DNA from: Mycolicibacterium sp. GF69
GTDB taxonomy: Bacteria; Actinomycetota; Actinomycetes; Mycobacteriales; Mycobacteriaceae
Length of the DNA: 34,654 bases
Direction: 5' to 3'
NCBI RefSeq assembly: GCF_003284965.1
Contig: NZ_QMEW01000041.1
Coordinates: 1-34,654 of the forward strand
The translations under genes and the position numbers were made by a program. This document shows, in pieces, positions 9,901 through 19,984 of this stretch; position 1 is the first letter of the stretch, and each line of letters starts with the position of its first letter. The notes beneath the pieces were generated by a model, which was not told the origin of the DNA, ran no database searches, and was given only the letters and a program-made list of their open reading frames with translations.

Positions 9901-11948
9901 TGTGCTCGATTTTCGCCGGTCTGTTCGGTTCGCAACGAGTCGGCGCTGAGGATTCATTCTTCGGCCTGGGCGGTCACTCCCTGTTGGCGGCCCGTTTGGT
10001 CGCGCAAATCCGGGCCGAGTTCGGCGTTGAGCTGACCGTTCGCGCGGTGTTCGATGCTCCCACCCCGGCCGGATTGGCGGCTCAGCTCGTCGATCGGTTC
10101 CGCGCCGAATTCGACATTGATCTCGACGACATGGAGGCCGAAGAGCCATTTGACGATGCAATGCCAGGAGCGCAATCGAGCCGTCCCGCGCTGGTCGAAT
10201 CCGTTCGCCTGGAACGGCTCCCCTTATCCTACTCGCAGTTGGCTGCGTGGTTCCAATATCGAATCGAAGGCGCACATGACGGCTTCAACATGCCGTTCGC
10301 GCTTCGCGTCGAAGGCCCGCTGGACACCGCCGCACTTACCGAGGCGCTGAACGACGTGGTGGCCCGGCATGAGCCGCTACGGACGAATTTCATTGAGCAC
10401 GAAGGTGTCCCATACCAAACGGTGCACTCGAAAGTGCACGTGGATGTACCGATCTCCAAGATCACGGCCGATCGCTTCGACGAAACGGTAGCCGAGTTGC
10501 GTCGGCATGTCTTGACGCCGGAGCGCGGTCCATTGATTAGTGCGACCCTGCTGGTGCTCGACTCGGATAAGCATGTGTTGTTCTTGATCGTCCATCACAT
10601 TGTCAGCGATCACGCCTCACTCGGCATCCTCTCCGAGGACCTAATCTGCGCTTACCGCGCGCGGATGAGGGGTAAGCCGCCCCAGTGGGCAACGCTCCCC
10701 CTTCAGTTCGCGGATTACGCGCTATGGCAACGAAATGCTTTCGATACATCCAGTGGATGGGGACGGGCTGAGCTGGCTCATTGGCGTGAAGCATTGGCCG
10801 GATCGCCCGACGTGATCTCGGTAGCGCCCGACCACTCACGGCCGCCGGTGCTCGGCAAGCGCGGCAAGGTGGCGAGCTTCACTGTGTCCGCGGCCCGTCG
10901 ATCGGCGCTTACGCAGCTCGCCGAGCAGAATAGCGCCACTGAGTTCATGGTTTATCAGGCCGTTCTTGCAGCATTGCTGCACAAGCTCGGCGGCGGGACG
11001 GACATCGCAATTGGCAGCCCAGTCGCATCTCGCGTCGAATCCGCCACCGCGCATTTGATCGGGCTGTTCGCCAACGTGGTGGTCCTGCGCAACGATATGT
11101 CCGGTGATCCAAGCCTGCGCACCTTGGTCGCGCGTAGCCGCGATACGGTGCTGGATGCCTTCGCGCATCAAGAACTACCCATCGAACGCTTGGTGGAAGC
11201 GTTGAACCCCCCGCGCTCGCGGTCCTGGAATCCGTTGTTCCAAGTCCTTATCCATTTTCGCGGTGAGGATTGGGCGCTCACGCCGCGCGACCTGACCGAG
11301 ACCGGGGAAACCACGGTCTGTCCGCTTCCAATGGACTTCGATGTGTCACTCCTGGATCTGGACGTCGGCATGAACGTGACAGAGCGTGGAGAACTCGACG
11401 TGCGGATCGTCGCCAATGCCGACCTTTACGAGTCGCAAAGCGTCGCGCTTATCGCCGACGCTCTGAATGCCGCACTCGATGCATTCGCGACGACGCCGGA
11501 TTGCAGGCTACCCGCGTTGGAATTGCTACCCGCCGCCGCGATGGACAAGCTTCTCGCTTCGCCAACCCCTAAGGTGGTCCAGCAATTGGAACCGGTCACA
11601 GGAGGTTCCGCAGAAACCGAGCGGGCCCTCATCACACTGTTGGAGCAATTGCTCGACATCACCGGCGCAGAACCCGATGATAACTTCTTCGCGCTCGGCG
11701 GCGACAGCATCATCTCCATCAAGTGGTCGGCGCAGGCTACCGAGCGGGGACTGCCCTTGACGCCGGCAATGGTGTTTGAACACGCGACCATCGCCGAGTT
11801 GGCGGCGGCAGTCGACGCCGCAACTCGTCAAGCTGCTGCAGAAGAGACCGGTCCGGTAGCAGGACACGAGTACACGCCGATGAGCGCATCCGGCCTGAGT
11901 CCCGATGCGCTGGCCGATCTCACCGCATCCTGGCTCAAGGAGTCGTGA
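6912..11948 (+). CDS. mbtE: MbtE-like non-ribosomal peptide synthetase (C-A-PCP-C-PCP)
   Basis: NRPS that adds the central lysine (N6-acyl, N6-hydroxy) of mycobactin. Domains, numbered from the ATG at 6912: condensation at about 20-470 with HHICWDE near 174; adenylation at about 485-975 with YTSGSTGRPKG near 628, HYGPTEAV, YRSGDLV and VKIRGFRIELGEI; first carrier domain with GGHS near 1020; second condensation domain at about 1095-1530 with HHIVSDH near 1228; and a last carrier domain with GGDS near 1596. The second C domain probably accepts or passes on the PKS-derived unit. A GTG at 6849 is in frame, but the ATG at 6912 has GAGG six bases upstream, and the resulting 1,678 aa is very close to M. 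tuberculosis MbtE. The gene is intact. mbtF follows after 9 bases. Iron regulation is likely through the box at 6765. Confidence 0.92.
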   Translation: MADDAETLQKRRLELLRRRIAEKGLAAKKTADQARICAGERYRLSVGQRRMWFLQTMDPADTALNICVAYRLTGALDGSRLRSAFYDVVARHAILRTTYGVDDQGEPYQVFHDGAEPSWRTDDLTHLTDEERERRIEAFARDEFGRPFDLTNEPPLRITLIRIGTEEFVLLLVAHHICWDEDSCAIFLRELSAAYNGRQLGRPAPQFIAVEVLETSEEPSTADIGYWADTLRSLPEALESLGAGGAHPSRRAERHTQALPAGLFNRIENFARKRSGSPFMVLLASFGVLVRRYTGAADFLVSVPVTDRRPGTEAAIGYFGNTLLLRISPRAHDTFTSLVDAVRETCLSGFAHKSVGIDRVVREINPDRMGHDGMDRLVRVGFSMRKSHSGFALGDVAVRQLELGAVAAQLPLALAIVLDPQGVLVEVEYQRDVLSGALVEQMVTHYLQLLDNALAEPERRVTRLDMLAPRERETILARSHGELVDTPAITMVAILEAAAAATPDAVALSSDGTELSYAELHRRANRLARWFIQQGLGADDIIGLRIATSIEFIVASLAALKAGLAYLPIDPAFPAERIDYLVTDARPQTVIGPREFQSAEIAAAQLSDVALTDADRSLPLLPEHLAYVIYTSGSTGRPKGVAVSHRAISEHVKGFIAECSMTAEDRWLQSSSVSFDASLADIFITLSLGAQLIVPTLADAGASRDVDYLADLVSRRGVTVLHVVPSMLSTLLTLPQVKQWRSLRHVPVGGEALPGELAAKFASHFDAQLRNHYGPTEAVVCSTHKLVEGSHGARTVPIGVPNRNVYAYVLDEELQPVPAEVIGELYLGGAQLARGYLGRPGLTAQRFVADPFNPGMRLYRSGDLVRRNITGDLEFVGRTDEQVKIRGFRIELGEIRSVIATHPSVRHCLVIVDNAEAGPVLVAYLVPSDGTAQLDLESIRAHTRSVLPEYMVPSAFAVIPEIPLTVAGKLDKRALPAPTPIALPGYRAPRTPTERRMCSIFAGLFGSQRVGAEDSFFGLGGHSLLAARLVAQIRAEFGVELTVRAVFDAPTPAGLAAQLVDRFRAEFDIDLDDMEAEEPFDDAMPGAQSSRPALVESVRLERLPLSYSQLAAWFQYRIEGAHDGFNMPFALRVEGPLDTAALTEALNDVVARHEPLRTNFIEHEGVPYQTVHSKVHVDVPISKITADRFDETVAELRRHVLTPERGPLISATLLVLDSDKHVLFLIVHHIVSDHASLGILSEDLICAYRARMRGKPPQWATLPLQFADYALWQRNAFDTSSGWGRAELAHWREALAGSPDVISVAPDHSRPPVLGKRGKVASFTVSAARRSALTQLAEQNSATEFMVYQAVLAALLHKLGGGTDIAIGSPVASRVESATAHLIGLFANVVVLRNDMSGDPSLRTLVARSRDTVLDAFAHQELPIERLVEALNPPRSRSWNPLFQVLIHFRGEDWALTPRDLTETGETTVCPLPMDFDVSLLDLDVGMNVTERGELDVRIVANADLYESQSVALIADALNAALDAFATTPDCRLPALELLPAAAMDKLLASPTPKVVQQLEPVTGGSAETERALITLLEQLLDITGAEPDDNFFALGGDSIISIKWSAQATERGLPLTPAMVFEHATIAELAAAVDAATRQAAAEETGPVAGHEYTPMSASGLSPDALADLTASWLKES

Positions 11949-11957
11949 ATCGCGGCC

Positions 11958-14900
11958 ATGACCCCGACTCCGCGGCCGATCGAGGACGTTCTTGCTCTCA
12001 GTCCTCTGCAGGAAGGGCTGTTTGCGTTATCCCGACTGGCCGAAGACCACCTCGACCTTTACAGCATGCAGTTTGTTGTGGATATCCACGGACCGGTTAA
12101 CCTCGAGTTGCTTCGCCGCAGCGCTCAAGTCATGCTGGACCGGCACCCGAATCTACGCGCCGCCTTCTGGGATCGTGATGTACCGAAACCGGTGCAGGTC
12201 GTGCCCGCGCAGGCGACCCTGCCGTGGTTTGAACGGGTTGCCTCGCCAACGGAATTCGACGCTATCGCACGCTCGGAACGACGGCGCGCGTTTGACCTGA
12301 GTCGTGGGCCGGCACTGCGGGTCGCCATACTTACCGTTCCCGGTGAGACCAGGCGACGGATGATCTTCACCGCGCACCACATTCTGGTGGACGGGTGGTC
12401 ACTCGCCGTGTTCTTCATGGAGATGCTCGCCGTGTACCAGGCCGGGGCCTCAGCCAACGAGCTACCGACTCCACGTCCCTATCGGGACTACATCGCCTGG
12501 CTCGTCCAACAGGACCGCACCGCCGCGACTGCGAAATGGACTGAGTACTTGCGCGGCGTGTCCGGACCGCTCATGGTCGCCGATGGCACCGTCGTGGCGG
12601 GCGATCACGTGCCGGAAAAGAGGGAACTGCGGTTGCCTGAGGCCGACGCGGTAAGACTGCAGGAGTGGGCCGGGTGCAACGGTCTCACACTCAACACCGC
12701 AGTGCTTTTCGCGTGGGCAGTCGTGCTCAGCAGGCTCACCGACCGTCGCGACGTAGTGTTCGGCACCATCATCTCCGGCCGTCCAGAAAGCTTGCTCGGC
12801 GTGGAGACCATGGTCGGCTTGTTCATCAACGCCGTACCTGTTGTGCACCGCTTCAGCGGAACCGACTCGGTGGTCGAGCAATGCGCACGGTTGCAGCGCG
12901 AAACGTCGGCGATGCGGGACGTTGGTTATCTCAGCCTGTCAGAAATTCAGCGTGAACATGGCGAGGGACTTTGTTTGATTCGCTGTTCGTCTTCGAGAAC
13001 GCACCGATCGAGGATGCGATCCGCACGGTCGATACACCCGACGGAGTGCGCTTCTCTCCCATAGAGATGGAAAGCCTGACTCACTACCCGTTGACGGTGG
13101 TTTCCCACCTGCGAGATGACGAACTCGTGGTGCTCGTCGAAGCGATTCGCGGAGCACTAGCGCATTTCCCAACCGCCGACCTCGGCGAGCGATTGCTCAG
13201 CGTACTGCGGCAACTGCCCGATATTGGCGACGACAGCGCCGACGCACTGGATATTCTCACGTCGGCGGAGCGCACAGGACTCCTTGCGGGGCAACCCGTT
13301 GCGGCCCCATCTACGACAGTGTGGGAAACGTTCGAGCGGCAAGTCAGCGCCACGCCTGACGCCGTTGCGCTGACCACCGACGGCGCCGAGGCATACACCT
13401 ATGCCGAATTGCACGCCGAGGCAAGCCGGCTGGCAATGGAGCTTGCCGAATACGGCATCGGACCGGAGAGCGTCGTTGCACTGGTGTTGGCACGTTCCAG
13501 CAGATCCATCGTCGCCATCCTTGCGGTGCTTGCCGCAGGTGGCGCCTACCTGCCGGTCGACATCACGCTGCCCGAAGCTCGAATCGGATCCATTCTGCAC
13601 CAAGCCAACCCGGTACTCGCTATCACCCAATTGTCCTTCTGCGAACTGGTCGGCGCGCAGCTGCCCAGGCTGGTCCTCGACGACCCAGCTGTAGCCGAGC
13701 GCATTTTGCGCCGTCGCGCCGTCGCGCCAGCGGTGCGCCGTCATCCGGAGCACAGTGCATATGTGATCTTCACTTCTGGTTCTACCGGTGAACCCAAAGG
13801 AGTCATCGGGACCAATGCCGCATTACTCGGTTATTTCGCTGATCATCGGGAGCGCGTCTACCGAACCGCCTGGGAGCGCCTAGGCCGCCCGATGCGCATC
13901 GCGCACGCCTGGTCTTTGAGCTTCGACGCCTCATGGCAGCCGATGGTCGGTCTGCTCGATGGCCATGCGCTTCATCTGTTCGACGCCGAACAAATGCGCG
14001 ACGCCGATCGGCTGGTGAAAGGAATTGCTGCACACCGGATCGACATGATCGACACCACGCCCTCGATGCTTGTCCAGCTGCGTGCGGCAGGACTCCTCGA
14101 TCATGGTCTTTCGGTACTGGCCCTAGGTGGCGAGGCGATCAACCCCACGCTGTGGGAACAGTTGCGCGACCTATCACCCACAGCGGTGTACAACTGCTAT
14201 GGACCCACCGAAATGACGGTCGAGGCCGTGGTGGCGCCCGTCAATGACTACCAAGTACCGACGATCGGCACCTCGAACGCTGGAACATTCGCCTACGTCT
14301 TGGATTCGGGGTTGCGGATGGTCCCCAACGGCGTCGTTGGGGAACTGTACCTGTCTGGGGTACAGCAGGCCCGCGGCTATGTCGGTAGGTCTGCGACGAC
14401 GGCCGCTCGGTTCGTCGCCGACCCACTGCGCCCGGGACAACGCATGTACCGCACCGGTGACTTGGTACGTCGCCTTGCGCACGGAGGCTATTCCTATGTG
14501 GGACGCGCCGACACCCAGGTCAAAATTCGAGGCTACCGCGTCGAGATAGCAGAGGTCGTAGCCGCGCTGCGCTGTCAGCCGAACGTACACGACGCGGCAG
14601 TTTCCGTCGTGCGTCGCGACGGCGCCACCAGCCTCGTCTGTTTCGTTGTGTGGCAGGAGGAATCGGATGGAGATCTCGCCCGACTGCGCTCTGCGCTCAC
14701 CGACCGACTGCCGTCGTATATGGTCCCGGCCCGTATCCTGGCATTACCGACGCTGCCAGTGAACGCCAACGGAAAACTGGATATCCACGCGATCGACCAG
14801 CTAGCAGAAAACGCGCTCTCGCGCGTCGCTGAAAACGGGATGGAGTCGGCGTCCACCGATACTGAACGGTTGCTGTGTGAAACGTTCCAAGAACAGTTCA

Positions 14901-16474
14901 ACGGCATTGTCCCGCACGTCGACGACGACCTCTTCTCGCTCGGACTAGACAGCATCGTGGCGATCTCGGTAACTCTCAAGGTTCGTCGGCGTGGCCTCAC
15001 ATTGAGTCCACGGATGCTGTTCACCGCCCCGACTATCCGTCAACTGGCGGCGACGATCGATGCGGCCGGCCCGGACAACGCCGTCGAGAGTGCTGCATAC
15101 GGTGAGGTGATGCCACTGCCGATGGTGTGCTGGCTGTACGAGCACGGAAACTACCGCCGTTTCACCCATACTATTTTGCTTCAATTGCCCGCCGAAATCG
15201 ACCGCTCGTCGATCGAGTCGATGCTGCAGCTGCTGCTCGACGGGCACGACATGCTTCGATCCATCCTGGTCGATACTCCCAGTGGACCGCGCTTGGTTAC
15301 TCGCGAACCCGGCGCCGTCGCCGCCGCCGACTTGCTTACCCGCGTGGAGTTGCCGAAATCGACCGATGCCGAATTCCGTTCGGCGATCACACGTTCCGCA
15401 CGAACGATCATTGACGAGATTGATCCTCGGGCAGGTGTGGTGGTGCGAGCGGTTTGGTTCTCCGGCATCGAACAGGGCCAGGTGCTGCTGCTCACCGCGC
15501 ACCATTTGGCGGTGGATGTGGTCTCCTGGCACATCATGCTGGGTGAGGTCGCCGAAGCCTGGCGCTCGGTGACTTCGGGAGAGGCGCCGAAGTTGTTGCC
15601 GGAATTCACCTCTTACCGCCAGTGGTCGGAGCTGATGTGGCAACGGGCCACGACGCCGGAGGTAGCGGCCCAGCGCGAATATTGGGTCAGGCAGGTACGC
15701 GAACCTGACCCCCCGTTGGGTGTGCGGCACCCCGACCCAACCGGTGATATCTGGTCGAGCCTGCGAGTCACCCCTGTGGTCACACCCGTTCATGTCACCG
15801 AGCGCCTGCTGGCCACACTCACCAGAGAAGAGGGGATGCGCGAATTCCTGCTGGCCGCAATGGCGATGACGATTGCGAGTTGGCGGAGGGAGCGTGGCGC
15901 CGATCCAGCTTCCGGCACGCTCATCGAGCTGGAAGGCCACGGCCGCGCTGATGCCATTATGGGCACCGACACCACGAACACCGTCGGTTGGTTCACCAGT
16001 GCATTTCCGATACGGCTCGGCGTGGGTGAGGCGGCCGTCGATGTCGAGCGGGCTGAAGAAGATCCAGGTGCGGCTCGGGCTCTACTCGACTCAGTGGCTA
16101 CCCACCTTGCTGCGATCCCGAATGACGGTCTGGATTACGGCCTGCTTCGTTATGTCGAGCGCACGCCCGAGTTGCGGGCGGCCTCCGAACCCCAGATCCA
16201 GTTCAACTATATGGGCCGGATGGACCTCGGCGGTGCCACGGGCCAACCGTGGTCACTGATCACCGGAGCCCAAATCGATGCGCTCCCCATTGATCCTGAG
16301 CCGGATCTGCCATTGCATTTCGCTCTCATCATCGGTGCGCTTGTAGGCGCCTCATCCGAAGGCCCTCAACTGATCACCAACTGGTGCTGGAATGAAGCCC
16401 TGTTCGCGCCTTCCGATATCGACCGGCTGACGGACCTCTGGCGGCGCGGCATCGACGTGCTGGCTGGCGAATAG
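11958..16474 (+). pseudogene. mbtF: MbtF-like NRPS (C-A-PCP-E), split by one frameshift
   Basis: This NRPS would activate the terminal lysine that becomes the cyclic cobactin part of mycobactin. The 5' piece (11958-13064) holds the condensation domain with an intact HHILVDGW motif and is in phase to about 12970. The 3' piece (open from 12971 to 16474) continues the same domain with FDSLFVFENAP, then adenylation (FTSGSTGEPKG, YGPTEMTV, YRTGDLV, VKIRGYRVEIAEV), a carrier domain (LGLDSIVA) and an epimerisation-type domain (HHLAVDVVSW). Reading frame 0 ends in HGEGL and the continuation needs a shift equal to the loss of one base. Everything else is intact over about 1,500 codons, the usual MbtF size. 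It is therefore either a very recent inactivation, a sequencing error, or recoding. The residues I read as specificity positions (D-A-Q-D-L-G-C-V-E) include acids that would suit a basic substrate, which is an inference by eye. Confidence 0.85.
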
Positions 16475-16808
16475 GCCGGCCAAGGAGAGGAATGGGGCCG
16501 CCGCAGAATTCTGGCATCGAGGAGAGCCGAGCCGGCTGGGCGTGAGCGGCCAGGCTTCGGGTGGCGTCAGACGATTTCTTTGCGCTTGCACGGTGATTCG
16601 GCATTGCCACCACCGTAATCGCGTGGGAGCGCGACTCGCCGGAGGTCGATCGTGCCGGTTGGCGCACATTAATGCCACACGCAATGCGGGCCGGTTTGCC
16701 GAGCGGCTGAATATCCGGAAAGCCGGGCCCGGCATGCCGCAACGACTGTCTGGTGATCGCCCGCCACTACTTCGAGGTCACAGCACTGACTGATTCGGAG
16801 GTTTTGTT
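16475..16808. other. Convergent gap between mbtF and sagB-like gene
   Basis: No intact gene. Just after mbtF, AAGGAGAGG precedes an ATG at 16491, but the frame stops after 17 codons, so it may be the remnant of a further operon gene. A 12-base perfect palindrome, GCCGGGCCCGGC, lies at 16722-16733. It has no loop or T run, so I do not call it a terminator. Confidence 0.4.
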
Positions 16809-18230
16809 TCAGCGCCGGCTCGGCGGTTCGCCTTCGGCGGGCGAGCCGACGATGATGCTACCGACGCTGCACTCCTGTAACTCATCGACCCCGGTGGCCG
16901 CGACAAACGCTGCGGTATCACTGAATCCCTGAGCGCAGGCACCAAGACCCATCGCGGTAGCAGCCAGATAGATCGTCTGCATGAGGACACCGACATTTTT
17001 CAGAATGAGCGCGTAAGAGACCTGCTCGTAGGTCCACATGATGCGACCGGTGCGCGCGGAAATGACGACGAGCACTTGGGGCTCGGCGCCTTCAGCCAGA
17101 GTCGCGGAAGCCGGTTTCAATAGCTGGGACACCGCCCGTGAATCCGCGGCGGCCACTGGGCGGAGCACGTGGTCGAATGAATCGTAGTGGTACATGCCGG
17201 GTTCGAGTCCGGTGACATTTCGCACCACCGGATAGAGTTCCAGCTCATAGAGGCCGCCGGCGGAAGGATATGGCCGTGATGGGAGTTCCTCGCCCTCACC
17301 GACCGGCTGGACGCTCCGTGTTCGTGCTGTGCGGTATAGCAACTCCGCCAGTTGTTCAACGCTGATTGGGTCGCCGTCGTCGAAGGACCTTGTGGAGATT
17401 CGATCTTCGATGACGGCCGTCAGGGAGGGGTCTTGACTCCGTTTCGCCGTCAAGTCGGGAACGGGCAGGACGATCGGTTCACCCGAGTAGGTCGCCCGGC
17501 GTGCCCGGGGCTGCGGGAATCGGCCCTTCGCCCACTTGGTCGGACCAAAATGCTCCCATGTGACGATGCGCTCACCGAGCGTGCTGCGGCGGTGAAACCA
17601 TACATCCGGTGCGCTCCAGCTGACGGTTTCAAAACTGGAGTTTTCGTCACCACAGGCAGCAAGGATGCCGCACCATCGCAGGTCCTCGACGAATTGCGAT
17701 GTCACTGCAAGAGGCACGTCAGAAACGCGTGTCGATGGTCCGTCGAGCAAAACGAGCAGACGTGGGTCATAGATGCACAGATCGCACCAAGCCAAGGGAT
17801 GCTCGAGGACAAAGCCCTCTGAGTTCCGATGCAGCACAGCGAATTTCGACATCGCGACGGATTGCGACGGCGCGCCCGGCCGCGGTGCGGGTTGTCCGAA
17901 CGGCCGTATAGAGTATAGCGGCTTCTCCTCCTCGTACACGGAGACCGTCAACCAGCCGCCGGCGATGAGGCGATCCATTAATGCGCCCATATCGTATGCA
18001 TTTTCTGACCCAATCAGCTCCGCCACCGTTGCCGCCCCGACGTTGAGCGTTTTCAGCGCCAGTATCTGATCAGCGGTCAAGCGGGTAAGCCTCTCACTGC
18101 GCGGAGGATTCAACAGCACCGCCCCGGCGGAAGTGGTCACGCAGGTGACGCCCGAAGCCAAGGCCAAGGTTGTCTCATGGGGATATCTGATGTTGGGCAA
18201 ACCGGAAGCCCCTCCGTTCTCGAACTGCAT
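16809..18230 (-). CDS. SagB/McbC-like FMN-dependent oxidase (nitroreductase fold)
   Basis: The C-terminal half (about residues 265-470) has the nitroreductase fold of SagB-type dehydrogenases: IEDRISTRSFDDG at the start, YPSAGGLYELELYPVV in the middle, and MGLGACAQGF near the end, which should bind FMN. The N-terminal half (about 260 aa) resembles the extra domain of SagB-type proteins. In known systems such enzymes oxidise thiazolines or oxazolines to aromatic thiazoles or oxazoles, in ribosomal azole peptides and in some NRPS products. No YcaO cyclodehydratase or precursor peptide is nearby. Mycobactin normally keeps an oxazoline, whereas nocobactin has an oxazole, so a role in oxidising the siderophore ring is possible. 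No iron box is visible upstream. ATG at 18230 has a weak ribosome site. Length of 473 aa suits the family. Confidence 0.75.
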   Translation of the reverse strand: MQFENGGASGLPNIRYPHETTLALASGVTCVTTSAGAVLLNPPRSERLTRLTADQILALKTLNVGAATVAELIGSENAYDMGALMDRLIAGGWLTVSVYEEEKPLYSIRPFGQPAPRPGAPSQSVAMSKFAVLHRNSEGFVLEHPLAWCDLCIYDPRLLVLLDGPSTRVSDVPLAVTSQFVEDLRWCGILAACGDENSSFETVSWSAPDVWFHRRSTLGERIVTWEHFGPTKWAKGRFPQPRARRATYSGEPIVLPVPDLTAKRSQDPSLTAVIEDRISTRSFDDGDPISVEQLAELLYRTARTRSVQPVGEGEELPSRPYPSAGGLYELELYPVVRNVTGLEPGMYHYDSFDHVLRPVAAADSRAVSQLLKPASATLAEGAEPQVLVVISARTGRIMWTYEQVSYALILKNVGVLMQTIYLAATAMGLGACAQGFSDTAAFVAATGVDELQECSVGSIIVGSPAEGEPPSRR

Positions 18231-18840
18231 CGCCGAGTCAAGTCTCAGCGTAAATCAAGCGCAACCAGCGATAACGACAAGTCCCTCCTGTGCGCAATCT
18301 GCGGCTGCCGAGGGCAAAGAGGCTACCGCGGCACCATCCGGACGATGACGGCGTTTGGCGCAGCACCCCAGCACGTCGCCAAGCCGCGCAGCGGAGAAAG
18401 CGTACATCCTCGCGGCCAGCGGAAGAGGTGCTCGATCATCTACCAGCCAAACCGCAGCGCCTGCCGTCCCTGCGTGCTGCTGCTATCCAAGCACTGCGTG
18501 GCCCTACGCCGCGTGACGGCGAAGACCGGTGCGGTCGGTGATCGCCAACTCAGCCATCGCCGCGATCGCCGCACTGTCGATGTTCGGCGGACCGGTGATA
18601 ACGTTTGAGCCGGGCTACCGAGCGAACCGCTAGGCCTATAGCCCGACGAGGATAGGGTTGAATTGGGGTATCCGGGCCGGTTCGACTTGTCGTGAGAGTG
18701 GGCGGCGATCCCGCGTGATCTCGCACTCGGGCCGTTGATCGTCGGTGAGATCGTCGCATGGGTTGCCAAATCGTATGGCAGCAGTGTGGTTACCGAGCAA
18801 CGCCTGGGGGCTGGTGAGTTCTGGGTCAGGAAGAAGATAG
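18231..18840. other. Gap without an intact gene
   Basis: About 610 bases between the divergent sagB-like and hydrolase genes. Several overlapping short ORFs exist but none carries a recognisable motif. On the minus strand, 18490-18608 reads as an alanine-rich stretch (ITGPPNIDSAAIAAMAELA) that could be a gene remnant of unknown kind. The promoters of both flanking genes should lie here, but I cannot pick out a convincing -10/-35 pair or an iron box. Confidence 0.4.
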
Positions 18841-19731
18841 GTGATACACACCCTAGGCGGCAGTCACTTTGTCCGCCTACCCGATGGTCGCAAGCTGCAC
18901 TACATGACGGCAGGCGCTGGCAGCCCCACCGTGGTGTTCGAATCGGGTTTAGGCGCTTCACGGTCGGAGTGGGGACTCGTGCAGCCGCTTGTGGCACAAC
19001 GATTCCGGACCGTGGCTTATGACCGGGCCAATCTGGGGCGCAGTGACGACGACGCTGAACCACGCACGTTGGAACGCATCGCCGATGACCTCAACCAGCT
19101 GCTGTCAGCGCTGGATGCGGCCCCGTACGTCCTAGCCGGGCACAGCTACGGCGGAACGATCACCCTGGCTGCTGCAGCCGCGAATCCGTGCCGGATCGCA
19201 GGGCTGGTGCTCATCGACCACGCTGACGAACATCTCGACGTCTGCTGCGGGTCGTCGCTCAAACATCTGCGGATGATTGTGCTGGCCGGCCGGTGGGTGC
19301 TCGGCGTCCTGAGGCGTCTGCACCTGCTACCGCTGGCCGTTCGGCGGGCCATGCCGGGCATGCCTGCGGACGTGGTGCACGATCTGGTTACCGAAGATCT
19401 CACCGTGCGCGCCGTTCAGGCGGCCGACGAAGAGGAACGGTTCTTCATCCAGGGTCTGCAGAGTCTGCGGCGTAATCCGCCTGTTTTCCGGGACACCCCG
19501 ATCACTGTCATCTCAGGGATGAAGTCGACGATCTTCGACAGGTCCATCCGTAAGGCGTTCTTGGGGGCGCACCGTCGGGCGGCAGTGCGATTGGGTGCGC
19601 GTCACGTCGAGGCGGCGCGGTCGAATCATCAAGTGGTCATCACCGAACCACGACTAGTCGCTGACGAGATCATCCGAATCGCAGGCCACCGGCACGAGCT
19701 GGCACCCAACGACCCGCGCGGTGCACAGTAA
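18841..19731 (+). CDS. Alpha/beta hydrolase
   Basis: 296-aa alpha/beta-hydrolase-fold enzyme. The nucleophile elbow GHSYGG is near residue 101, the oxyanion region is VVFESGLGASRSEW near residue 35, and YDRANLGRSD comes before the elbow as in haloperoxidase and esterase-like members. A likely catalytic His is in ARSNHQVV near residue 262; the acidic residue is less clear. There is no signal peptide, so it is probably cytosolic. The substrate cannot be told from sequence. Start GTG at 18841, with AGGAAGAAG about 5-10 bases upstream. It is oriented away from the sagB-like gene and followed by decayed DNA, so it appears to be a single-gene unit. No sign links it to the siderophore. Confidence 0.8.
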   Translation: MIHTLGGSHFVRLPDGRKLHYMTAGAGSPTVVFESGLGASRSEWGLVQPLVAQRFRTVAYDRANLGRSDDDAEPRTLERIADDLNQLLSALDAAPYVLAGHSYGGTITLAAAAANPCRIAGLVLIDHADEHLDVCCGSSLKHLRMIVLAGRWVLGVLRRLHLLPLAVRRAMPGMPADVVHDLVTEDLTVRAVQAADEEERFFIQGLQSLRRNPPVFRDTPITVISGMKSTIFDRSIRKAFLGAHRRAAVRLGARHVEAARSNHQVVITEPRLVADEIIRIAGHRHELAPNDPRGAQ

Positions 19732-19984
19732 CGATCGAACCCGCTGCTTCGATGACGCGTCACGCGATCCTGGGGTTGACCCCTGACTGGCGGACTGCTG
19801 GTCCAGCGGGAGGATGTCCGCATGTCGTGCGAGTGTAAGACTCCGGATCAACACAAGGACCAGGAACCTAACCTACCGCTGGACCGAAGCACTGAACACC
19901 TTCGCCATCCAATTCCCCGACCGACTTCCCCTATGACTCAGAAGTAAACGGCCACAACACCTTACACAGTTACCTTGACAAGCC

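Noticed and set aside
14945..15940. 331-codon minus-strand frame opposite mbtF
   Set aside because: Shadow of the epimerisation and carrier domains on the plus strand.
16722..16733. Perfect palindrome GCCGGGCCCGGC as terminator
   Set aside because: No loop and no following T run.
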